A stretch of 64,000 nt of DNA from Endozoicomonas sp. Mp262. GTDB lineage: Bacteria; Pseudomonadota; Gammaproteobacteria; Pseudomonadales; Endozoicomonadaceae. The position numbers and the translations under genes were made by a program. Where the stretch lies: NCBI RefSeq assembly GCF_025643335.1, contig NZ_CP092489.1, positions 257,501-321,500 of the forward strand. The letters are read 5' to 3'. Below the pieces are notes generated by a model. The model was not told the DNA's origin and ran no database searches. It worked only from the letters and a program-made list of their open reading frames with translations. Position 1 is the first letter of the stretch; the number at the start of each line of letters is the position of its first letter. Positions 28,036 to 35,588 of this stretch are shown piece after piece.

Positions 28036-28359
28036 ATGCTCTACTTTCTTGACTTTAAAGTCGATTATTCATCTGAAATGTCACAACGGGCTCTGTTTGA
28101 AATCTGGGCAGAGGAGGCTGATGCTGCTCTCTCGGCTAAAGCGGCTGGAATTGTTGTCGATTTGTGGAAGTGTGTGGGGGAAAGAAGGGTTGTATGTGTG
28201 GTTAATGTTGATAGTCCTGATGACCTGGATCGAATACTTTTTGACCTTCCGATTATGAAAAAGAATGGGCAGCATGTGCAGGTTCATGTAACTGCTCTTA
28301 GACGCTATGAAGGGTTTGCTTCTGATATTAAAGATCGGGTCAATGGTATAGCTGGATAA
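28036..28359 (+). CDS. Muconolactone-isomerase-family (ferredoxin-like fold) protein
   Basis: Several in-frame starts exist from GTG 28006; ATG 28036 (MLYFLDFKVDYSSEM) is chosen because AGAGGA sits five to six bases upstream and the family starts with M-L-F/Y. The 107-aa protein follows the MIase pattern: FEIWAEEADAALSAKAAGIV, then DLWKCVGERRVVCVVNVDS and DDLDRILFDLPI. Real muconolactone isomerase works in beta-ketoadipate catabolism, but no other gene of that pathway is near, so a different role is likely. Confidence 0.6.
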   Translation: MLYFLDFKVDYSSEMSQRALFEIWAEEADAALSAKAAGIVVDLWKCVGERRVVCVVNVDSPDDLDRILFDLPIMKKNGQHVQVHVTALRRYEGFASDIKDRVNGIAG

Positions 28360-28707
28360 TGTCGTTTTTTTGTAAGGAAAAACTCAAGATGGGCTTCTGA
28401 TCTGGCAGTTTAATTGTGCGTCTGGTATCTATGTGTAGGGCTTGGGGCATAGTTATTGACAGCCGCCCAAAAGAAGGTGTTTATGATTGAGAGAGATATG
28501 ATTCGCCGCTATATTTCAACAAACGCCAACCTTGATATCAGCTTTTCTAATCTTTTTTCCGATCGCCAGTTCCAGTGCTTTTATCTTTACTGCTTGTTAG
28601 GTGCCACAGCAGAGCAGACAGGCGAGATAATGGGGGTTACCAGTGGCACCATTGAGCAATATAGACAAAGAATAAAAAAGGTATTGAAACAGGAGGGGCT
28701 GCACCAG

Positions 28708-30352
28708 CAGCTATTCCCGCATGATGAACGTCGATGATCGTTGGTATTGACAATAAGGCAGCAAAAATAATGAAGCCGATCAAAACTGAGCCGCCAATTA
28801 ACAAAGCGGAGCTTTAAAGAAAAAATGTCACCCCTGAACGTAGCTACGATATGGCCGGTTATGATGTATCGAATGGAATCACCCTTTTCTCTTCAATACC
28901 ATGAGTTACTGTGTAAAAAAGCCCCTCCCACGTTTTTATCAGCCAATGCAAAAAATAGCCCTGTATCCATTTCCATAATGCTATACGGACTCCTTTTGAG
29001 CGGGTTCTTAAAGCTTCCTGAAACTGGGGACAGCACAGTTCCTGTATTTGATCTACGAGAAAAGCAAGCATCGTCAGATAGGCCAGATTTGTGGCTAAGT
29101 GCTTCTCACCGTGACCGTAGTTATGTTCGAGATCGTAGCCTTGATTTTTCAGGGTGTTAAACGTCTGGTTCTCAATATGCCATCGGCAGCGCCCTCCTTT
29201 CATGACGGGTTCTATGGTTTCTTCGTTAAGCGGAATATCAGTCACCCAGCACCAGATATGCTGTTTACCTTTTTTATCGGTTTCGACAAAATCAAGCACA
29301 TTAACCTGTTCTGCATATTTTGCCTTGTTCAGCCTGACGTCATTGGCATAGCGAAACCACCACTTAATTCCAGTCTCTTCATTAACTTTTTCAGCACGGT
29401 GAACTTTTCCTTCTTTATCCAGCTCATCCATCGCTTCAACCAGCGAGGCATGGTTGCCATCTTTCGCGACAATGATGTAATGCCAGCCATAACTCTTAAT
29501 CAGTTGGACAGTGGGGTTGTCAGCATAAAGACTGTCCAGAAGAATAACGAACTTTAGACGTGGGTGATGCTCTCGTATGGTGGCAAACAACCGTTTAATG
29601 GCATTTTTTTCACAGTCATTTTTGGTCGAACCGTCCTGGCAAACTATGGCTTCCGGTGCCAATGGCAAGACTGTTTTTTGATCCGGGTGAGCAATGCATG
29701 CTGCCATTAACTGGTGGTAGTGAGCTTCGTTGGCCTTTCCCTTATTTTTAGTACAGCACTCCTGACAAGGTTTTTTATTATTGCAGGAGTAAAATAGCCC
29801 AGTTCCATCGATCGGGAGCAAGTAGTGATTTTTCAAGTTCCCGCAGTGAAATTCGAATGCCTTCAGTAATCCGCCCCTTTGGACGTTAGACAGCAATGTC
29901 TTAAAAGGCTTTTTGAACTCTACGGGATCTATTGGATCCAGGATTTCCCGCATACTGGTATCACAGGGAGCACGTTTTTTTATCTGATACAGGTGCTCAA
30001 GGTTATGCCTTACTTCTTGCTCTGTTTTATCACGCTCAAACGAGAGGAGCGATGGGTACTTGAGATGCATCATGGCAAAAGCGGACATGGAGGCATCATG
30101 TATTGTTATTTTTCTGGAATCCTTGTTTGGTCGGACATCTGGAATTTGCTCATAACTTTCAGAAATCGTAGTAATTAAACTGTTTGCACAAAGATGCTTA
30201 CGACTTTTTTGGAATGGATAAGCCATGAGAGACAGCCATTGATAAAGTATCCCTATCAAAAGTAGACGTTATTTTGTGCGAAATCACTCCATTTGGAATT
30301 TACTGTAAGCCTTGCTGTTGCAGTGATTTAATTGATGTCACGGGAATAGCTG
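28708..30352 (-). mobile_element. 1645-bp insertion sequence, copy 2, inside the tandem-HTH gene
   Basis: Same ends as copy 1 (CAGCTATTCCCG / CGGGAATAGCTG), the same length and opposite orientation. The target duplication CTGCACCAG lies at 28699-28707 and 30353-30361. Perfect duplications at both copies mean that no recombination between them has exchanged flanks. Confidence 0.95.
28859..30259 (-). CDS. DDE transposase of the 1645-bp IS (copy 2)
   Basis: The protein is identical over 466 aa to that of copy 1 (16957-18324, or 16924 with the TTG start used in these coordinates), including the CNNKKPCQECC cysteine cluster and the WHIENQTFNTLK glutamate block. The frame is intact, so both copies are likely competent. 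Confidence 0.9.
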   Translation of the reverse strand: MIGILYQWLSLMAYPFQKSRKHLCANSLITTISESYEQIPDVRPNKDSRKITIHDASMSAFAMMHLKYPSLLSFERDKTEQEVRHNLEHLYQIKKRAPCDTSMREILDPIDPVEFKKPFKTLLSNVQRGGLLKAFEFHCGNLKNHYLLPIDGTGLFYSCNNKKPCQECCTKNKGKANEAHYHQLMAACIAHPDQKTVLPLAPEAIVCQDGSTKNDCEKNAIKRLFATIREHHPRLKFVILLDSLYADNPTVQLIKSYGWHYIIVAKDGNHASLVEAMDELDKEGKVHRAEKVNEETGIKWWFRYANDVRLNKAKYAEQVNVLDFVETDKKGKQHIWCWVTDIPLNEETIEPVMKGGRCRWHIENQTFNTLKNQGYDLEHNYGHGEKHLATNLAYLTMLAFLVDQIQELCCPQFQEALRTRSKGVRIALWKWIQGYFLHWLIKTWEGLFYTVTHGIEEKRVIPFDTS

Positions 30353-30983
30353 CTGCACCAGCTTAACAATTTTGAACTATGGCGGGAGGTATACCAGCGT
30401 AATGTAATACGCCAGTACGTTGCTCCTTCCTCATCTTGTTTAACAACAAATTTTATTGATATCAGAAGTGAGTCACAGAAGCGCGACGACCCTGAGCTAC
30501 TGGCTTTGTCTGATTTTTTGATTCCTGACCAGTCTCTGGATAGTAGCCTGGCTGATGTAATGACTGTACGTCAGCAACAATGCGGTTATTTATACATGAT
30601 TGGTGCAACATATGATCAGATAGGGGAGCTGCTTGGCTTTAGCAGAAGTAATGCTGTTGAGCATGTGGCCCATGTCAGGGAAGGGCTTGAAGGATTTGGG
30701 ATGCTGAAAGCATCAAGATTGGTAGGGTGGCTTTTCTTTTTTGCGCACAACTATATCCGGCAGGAAGTGCATCCTGAATCCCCCCTGTTAAGGCTAAACT
30801 TCAAGGATATTCGAGGGCTGCTTGGGATGAATAAAGAGCAGTTTTGTAACTGGTAATAGTCTGAAAGGGCATCAGGCACTGTGCCAAGAGTGGCAGAGTG
30901 TCTCGGATTCCTTACATGCTGTTGTATTTGATATAGTTATTGGGCATAAGAGAATAAATGATCTGCATTATAAGGATGTTTCA

Positions 30984-31709
30984 GTGCTCAATAACAAAAA
31001 CTTTGCTGTTCTTGTCGATGGAGAAAACTGCGGCCCCAAGCAATTTTCAGGGATATTGAGGGAAGTTCAGAGGTTAGGCGTAATTGCTGTAAAGAGAGTG
31101 TATGCAGACTGGACCAACCCCGTAAGATCCTCATGGAAAGAGGTGTTGCATGCTAATGGTGCCAGGCCTGTTCAGCAGTTTGATTATGGGCATGATGCGG
31201 CTGACCATGCTTTAATCATGGATGCAATAGAAATTTTGATGAGGTCTCCAGAAATCAATGCTGTGTGTATTGCATCATCAGATAATGGATTTCAGTTTCT
31301 GGCTCAGCGCATCCGGGAAATGGGTAAATATGTTTTGGGTATCGGCAGGCGAGAACCTCCCGCGAAACACTTGATAGCGGCCTGCCATAGTTATGTGTAT
31401 TACGATAACTTGCCAGATGCGAGTAACAGTGAGAGCAAGGCAGATACTCTGCCAGAGTATGATTCAAGTGTATTTTCCTTAGAGCAGTTATTTTTTAAGG
31501 CATTTTCAAATTGCTCTGAGGCGGATGATGAAATTTATCTGGGTGATCTGGGCAAGTCCCTTAAAGATATTGATCCCGCTTTTGACCCGCGCAGTTATGG
31601 CTCACAGACCTTAAAAAAGTTGATCAAAAATCACCCTGAGCTGGTAGCTATTACTGAGGAAACCAATGACCGCTGTTTCGTAAAACTAAAAAAAAAAGAT
31701 AGCAAATAA
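30984..31709 (+). CDS. NYN-domain protein with C-terminal OST-HTH/LOTUS-like domain
   Basis: The start is GTG 30984 with AAGGA upstream; the protein is 241 aa. Residues 1-140 form a NYN (LabA/DUF88-like, PIN-related) nuclease fold with acidic residues in the right places: FAVLVDGENCGPKQF, RVYADWT, QFDYGHDAADHALIMDAIEI and ASSDNGFQFLAQRIREMG. Residues about 165-238 resemble an OST-HTH/LOTUS RNA-binding domain (LEQLFFKAFSNC, LGDLGKSLKDIDPAFDPRSY, LKKLIKNHPEL). NYN proteins are metal-dependent RNases in known cases; RNA as the target is inference. The stop is 3 bp before the next gene, a cold-shock-like protein. Confidence 0.82.
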   Translation: MLNNKNFAVLVDGENCGPKQFSGILREVQRLGVIAVKRVYADWTNPVRSSWKEVLHANGARPVQQFDYGHDAADHALIMDAIEILMRSPEINAVCIASSDNGFQFLAQRIREMGKYVLGIGRREPPAKHLIAACHSYVYYDNLPDASNSESKADTLPEYDSSVFSLEQLFFKAFSNCSEADDEIYLGDLGKSLKDIDPAFDPRSYGSQTLKKLIKNHPELVAITEETNDRCFVKLKKKDSK

Positions 31710-31712
31710 AGT

Positions 31713-31940
31713 ATGCAACTTTCAGGGAGATTAAAACGTTGGTGCGGCACTTACGGGTTTATAGAGGCGAAGGATGGATTTGATTACTTCTTCTGCAAAA
31801 GCAATATTGCTACTCATCAGCGCGAACTGCATTTCAGGCCCGGTCAGGGTTTGGTTTTTACTGTTAATAAAGTACCTGATCCTGGAGCAGAGGACTCTGC
31901 TGCAAGGTATGGAAAGGCTGGGGTAGTGACTGCTGTATGA
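31713..31940 (+). CDS. Cold-shock-domain-like small protein
   Basis: The 75-aa protein starts MQLSGRLKRWCGTYGFIEAK. The order GRLKRW...YGFIEA...DYFFCKSNI...RPGQGLVFTV follows the cold-shock domain (G-VKWF, KGFGFI, DVFVH, G--V-F), with a single-stranded nucleic-acid-binding OB fold expected. It begins 3 bp after the NYN/OST-HTH gene, so co-transcription and joint action on RNA are likely. It differs enough from CspA that a distinct subfamily is probable. Confidence 0.72.
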   Translation: MQLSGRLKRWCGTYGFIEAKDGFDYFFCKSNIATHQRELHFRPGQGLVFTVNKVPDPGAEDSAARYGKAGVVTAV

Positions 31941-31958
31941 AATGGTCAAGCAGATGAG

Positions 31959-32192
31959 TCATACTTCTACCTCATACTGCGCCAAATCCAGCGCAGTACC
32001 TTTTATCTCCCCACCTTGCACAAACGCTTTCAGCCCTGCCTGAACTGACTCACCTTTCACTGTCACCACAGAACCATCTCTCAACTGTGCCTGACTGGTG
32101 CCATTGCCATTGTTGGCGGTAATGGTGACTATGGTTCGGCTGCCTTCCGGGATCAGTGCCTTGAATTTTTGCCAGATGTTGGTGGTGGCCAT
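31959..32192 (-). CDS. Phage-associated small protein (distal end of the tail cluster)
   Basis: The start is placed at ATG 32192 (MATTNIWQKFKALIPEGSR) rather than the frame opening at 32219. The 77-aa protein has a beta-rich core: TIVTITANNGNGTSQAQLRD, SVVTVKGESV. It resembles small proteins found near tail genes of lambda-like prophages, by memory only. It is the last gene of the minus-strand late module seen here. Confidence 0.55.
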   Translation of the reverse strand: MATTNIWQKFKALIPEGSRTIVTITANNGNGTSQAQLRDGSVVTVKGESVQAGLKAFVQGGEIKGTALDLAQYEVEV

Positions 32193-32246
32193 TCTGCCTG
32201 CCTCTTCTCTATAATCCAAAACTCAGTCAGTTTTGGAGTCGTTGGT

Positions 32247-32528
32247 ATGCTTAACTATACCGTGCTGGTAATTTTCATATTGATTAACCTATGGCTATGG
32301 TTGGGCTGTATTATGCAGGCACGAAACTCACGCATGGTAATGCCGCCGTTGGTAGCTTTAGCTATAAGTATGACCTTGATCCTAACAATCGTTCTGATTT
32401 CAGGCATTACATATCTCCACTTACTTTGGCTATCACTACTAACTATTCCTTTTTGCTTATTGCTGCTTACCACAAAGCCGGGAATCTCTTTACTGCTAGT
32501 CCTACCCGCCCTCTTCATGAAAAAATAA
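32247..32528 (+). CDS. Small hydrophobic membrane protein, unknown
   Basis: The start is ATG 32247 (MLNYTVLVIFILINLWLWLG) with GGAG upstream. The 93-aa protein is almost entirely hydrophobic, with three predicted membrane segments. It is on the opposite strand to the flanking prophage genes. Possibly a moron or a small toxin-like or holin-like protein; nothing specific can be recognised. Confidence 0.45.
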   Translation: MLNYTVLVIFILINLWLWLGCIMQARNSRMVMPPLVALAISMTLILTIVLISGITYLHLLWLSLLTIPFCLLLLTTKPGISLLLVLPALFMKK

Positions 32529-32533
32529 TGACA

Positions 32534-34375
32534 TTAATAATGCCGCTCAAGCTCAACAGTCTGAGTGACTTTCGCCACTTTGGCTTTTATCCGGGTACTG
32601 AGGCAGAGGGCTTGCCAGTTGCCCGTTATATCCTGAACCTCTACCAACTTGCCCGGTTCTATCAGGCCGGGAGCTGTTTCTGTGTCGGTTAGAGGAAGTT
32701 CGATGGTGGTGATGCTCTGGTTGCCGCCTTTGCTCAGTTCGTTTCTGCCACGTTCGGTGTTGACCTGGGTTTCGGTTAGCCAATCCTCGAATATATCGGG
32801 TGCGGGGTTATCGGCTGCGGTGCCTTGGCGTTTGACGTTGACGGATACGCCTTCATAAATACCGGATACGTAGACGGCATTGTATTCTGCTTCAGGTTGC
32901 CAGCTGGCGCTCAGGCTTATGACCATGCTGGCGGGGACGATCTTGTCCATTGTGGTTTCTGGCCAGTTCCATGGGCTTTCCGGGTAACGGGGCTGGATGG
33001 TGAGGGTGTCTGTGTTTTTATCGGGGATGATAACGGCTCCGGCAGTGCTGGCGATTCTGGCGATGACCTGCATGGCGGTCTGGTTCTGGTAGCTGAAGGT
33101 GTTGCCGGGGATGATCCAGTCTGGGGTGGTGTAGTTTCCTGTGGTTGGCCAGTTGAGGGTAAAGCCGGTATTGGTGAGTTCTTCGGTGGCGGCCTGTTTG
33201 GCGTTGATACTGGTTGTGCTGCTTTTGCTTCTCAGTGGTGCGTAGGGGGCTGCTAAAAGACTGGTTCGACTGGTGCCGTGAATAGTGTAGCGTTCCCGGT
33301 TAAATGCCCGGTCAGTGTCATAACGCTCAATCATAAACAGCCACTGCCAGCCATTAATATTCACTTCTATTTGCTTCATGCCATTACTGTCTGGCTCCAC
33401 CTGTGCCAGGCTGCTTGCTCCCCATATTTCGCCCCTTAACGACCATGCAAAACTATCAATATCGAGGCTTATATCCAGTTCCCGCATTTCCAAAGGTATA
33501 CGGTCGGGTAAAGTCACGACGCTGATAGTGTTCATAAGCAGGTAGGTTTCTCTAATATCGGGCTGTTGGGGTTCGGGCTTATCGGGTTGGGGTTCTGTCT
33601 CGCCGCCGTATTCACTGGTGATATGCTCATCCGTAATTTTCTGACCGAAACCCCACGGGATTTTGACCGGCTGATCCTGTGCCTGATGACTATCAAAGCG
33701 CTGGTTTAAACGGGCGTCTTTTGGGCGAATTGCCTGCTTTTCAGGGCGGACGCTAAAACGGAAGTAAACGGCAGGCGTTGATAATGGGCTATAGCGGCGA
33801 TGGCTAAAGTAAAAATCAAGAAGGATTGAAGCGGCTGGCTGATAGCCTTGATATTCATCCTCTGTTTTTTCTGTAAATTCATCCACCCGGTAAAAGGATT
33901 CCGTCTGCTGTTTATCCTTTCTTGGCGGAATCTGCCAGTGGTGGTTTTTTTGTTGATCCTGATTCTGAACACTTTGATCCCATAGGCTTTGTCTATGGCT
34001 ATCCATGGCCGTTAACTGAACCCACTGGTCTGCTTTTTTATTATCTTTAGGCTGAGCCGGTTTAAAGCTGGATGATACAGTGACTTCCTTATAGGCTAAC
34101 CTGCCCCAGTTAAGCTGAAACAGTGCGCTGCTTGCTGTGGCGTCTTGATAATTAACTTTGTGCTCACTGTATTGTCTGCTGGCATTTAAAAACAGGCTTT
34201 CCTTGTTGATTTCACAGCCACGACCTTGACTCCATTGTGACTGGTACTGACTGACCACTGAAGGCGGTGGCAGAAAGATAACGCCAGGCTCGGGGTAAAA
34301 GGTAAAACTGGATTTAGGAAGATAAAATTCAGAAGGAAAAGCAAAGTCAGCCCTGACCGGAGGTTGGTAAGCCAT
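32534..34375 (-). CDS. Phage tail/baseplate hub-like protein
   Basis: The 613-aa protein has an N-terminal 270 residues rich in Q, S and aromatic residues (starting MAYQPPVRADFAFPSEFYLP) with no recognised fold. From about residue 285 on (LLMNTISVVTLPDRIPLEMR) it is a beta-rich region ordered like phage hub / late-control proteins: MRELDISLDIDSFAWSLRGE, a RYTIHGTSRTS segment and DTLTIQPRYP. It ends with QALCLSTRIKAKVAKVTQTV. Position after the tail fibre-like gene and before nothing else in the tail cluster fits a distal tail structure. The long N-terminal extension is unusual. Confidence 0.55.
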   Translation of the reverse strand: MAYQPPVRADFAFPSEFYLPKSSFTFYPEPGVIFLPPPSVVSQYQSQWSQGRGCEINKESLFLNASRQYSEHKVNYQDATASSALFQLNWGRLAYKEVTVSSSFKPAQPKDNKKADQWVQLTAMDSHRQSLWDQSVQNQDQQKNHHWQIPPRKDKQQTESFYRVDEFTEKTEDEYQGYQPAASILLDFYFSHRRYSPLSTPAVYFRFSVRPEKQAIRPKDARLNQRFDSHQAQDQPVKIPWGFGQKITDEHITSEYGGETEPQPDKPEPQQPDIRETYLLMNTISVVTLPDRIPLEMRELDISLDIDSFAWSLRGEIWGASSLAQVEPDSNGMKQIEVNINGWQWLFMIERYDTDRAFNRERYTIHGTSRTSLLAAPYAPLRSKSSTTSINAKQAATEELTNTGFTLNWPTTGNYTTPDWIIPGNTFSYQNQTAMQVIARIASTAGAVIIPDKNTDTLTIQPRYPESPWNWPETTMDKIVPASMVISLSASWQPEAEYNAVYVSGIYEGVSVNVKRQGTAADNPAPDIFEDWLTETQVNTERGRNELSKGGNQSITTIELPLTDTETAPGLIEPGKLVEVQDITGNWQALCLSTRIKAKVAKVTQTVELERHY

Positions 34376-34379
34376 AGTC

Positions 34380-35588
34380 TTATGATGGAGTAATTTCTGG
34401 CAGCAGTGGACCGTGGGCTAGAGGGCGGGTATAAGGCTTGGCCTTGAATTGTGCGGTGCCTATGGCTTGGTTGTTCTCGATATCAAACCACCACTGAGGC
34501 TCGGTGCTGTCACCGGTTCCGGCTACGGTGCAAATATAAATATAGCCCTGAAACTGGGCAGGGCGGATAACGTCACCTACCTGATAATCCGTGTCCGGTT
34601 GCCATAGCTGGCCATAGTTATCCATCGCTAATACCAGCACCTCCCCTTCATAGGGACTGGTATCCAGCGCATAGTCACCAGTGGCCGGATCGCTCAGGGT
34701 GCTATCCAGGACCGCGTGCCGGGTTTGCTCACTGCCTGCCACTTCCAGTAAGGACTGGGTAATGGCAAAGACCCGCCGTGATACCGGAATACCGTCTTCT
34801 GTCACTGTTCCCTGAATGGTGGTGGTGTTGCCATTGCCGGGAATAATAATCCCACCCGCTCCTCCTGTGTCATCTGGGAGACCACTGCCCTCAATCCAAC
34901 TAACCCCGGAGTTAATCAGGGTTAATGGCGCATCGCCATCATAATTGGTTCGGGTACACACCAGTTTAAGGTCAGTGGCAGCACTAAAGTCTGCCTGCCA
35001 TTTTCCGATGCTTAAGTGGAAGTTATCGGGAGTAGGAGAACCAGAAACAGTTTCAGGCAGAATAGCCAGGTCTTTGATAAACACATTTTTTGCCACATCA
35101 ATAGTCGCATCGCCCCTGCCAATGTCTACCTTAATATATGTGTCAAAAATAGTGTCTGAAGTACTGGGATAGTAGCCCGCTGTTGTCACTGCGACAGAAG
35201 TGCCATTGATATAAATTTTTAAATTACCGTTATCGGCATATTTGCCGGGGTAATCAAAAATAGCCGCTATTTCTATAAGCTCATCAAGGGGCAAAGGATC
35301 GACGGTGGTAAACTGAAAATAGCGGGATGGATTATTATATATCTGAATTTTGCAATCCAGCTTGCCATCTGTAAGCCGAACATAGAGAGCGGTATTGCCT
35401 TCATTAGTCACTATATTCACCAAGGGGGAGTTATCAGAACCTTCCCCGCGCTCCAGCAGCATCCAGATTTTATGGCTATAACCATCATGGCTAAAATAAG
35501 GAACCCCAACATGAAAGCCAAAGGGGCTATACTGGTTTGTCTCCAGATAGCCGTCTATATTATCCTTATCAAAAAATACCCCCGCCAT
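34380..35588 (-). CDS. Distal tail / receptor-binding-like phage protein
   Basis: ATG 35588 (MAGVFFDKDNIDGYLET) overlaps the stop of the preceding gene by one base (TGATG), so this start is chosen over the frame opening at 35672. The 402-aa protein has a lectin-like (LamG/concanavalin-type) first half: HDGYSHKIWMLLERGEG, LYVRLTDGKLDCKIQIYNN and NLKIYINGTSVAVTTAGYY. The C-terminus has a carbohydrate-binding-like WQPDTDYQVGDVIRP region. Probably a tail tip or fibre protein contacting the cell surface; inferred from order and composition. Confidence 0.55.
   Translation of the reverse strand: MAGVFFDKDNIDGYLETNQYSPFGFHVGVPYFSHDGYSHKIWMLLERGEGSDNSPLVNIVTNEGNTALYVRLTDGKLDCKIQIYNNPSRYFQFTTVDPLPLDELIEIAAIFDYPGKYADNGNLKIYINGTSVAVTTAGYYPSTSDTIFDTYIKVDIGRGDATIDVAKNVFIKDLAILPETVSGSPTPDNFHLSIGKWQADFSAATDLKLVCTRTNYDGDAPLTLINSGVSWIEGSGLPDDTGGAGGIIIPGNGNTTTIQGTVTEDGIPVSRRVFAITQSLLEVAGSEQTRHAVLDSTLSDPATGDYALDTSPYEGEVLVLAMDNYGQLWQPDTDYQVGDVIRPAQFQGYIYICTVAGTGDSTEPQWWFDIENNQAIGTAQFKAKPYTRPLAHGPLLPEITPS

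Larger units (their letters stand above)
28483..30856 (+). pseudogene. Tandem-HTH (LuxR/sigma-4-like) regulator split by a 1645-bp IS
   Basis: The first part (ATG 28483, AAGG upstream, to 28707) encodes an HTH: FYLYCLLGATAEQTGEIMGV, TSGTIEQYRQRIKKVLKQEG. After the IS the same frame resumes at 30362 (LNNFELWREVYQRNVIRQYV) and runs to the stop at 30856, with a second similar HTH: CGYLYMIGATYDQIGELLGF, SRSNAVEHVAHVREGLEG. Removing the IS plus one 9-bp duplication (CTGCACCAG) gives a continuous frame of roughly 240 aa. Both HTH units share the LYxxxGAT.(D/E)Q.GE.(M/L)G pattern, so they arose by duplication. The second half alone has a TTG start at 30506 and could still be made. Confidence 0.85.

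Noticed and set aside
28825-29557. Plus-strand open frames inside IS copy 2
   Set aside because: Antisense to the transposase and mirrored exactly in copy 1; shadows.
32255-32518. Minus-strand 87-aa open frame opposite the small membrane protein
   Set aside because: No RBS or family; the plus-strand frame has a better start and consistent membrane segments.
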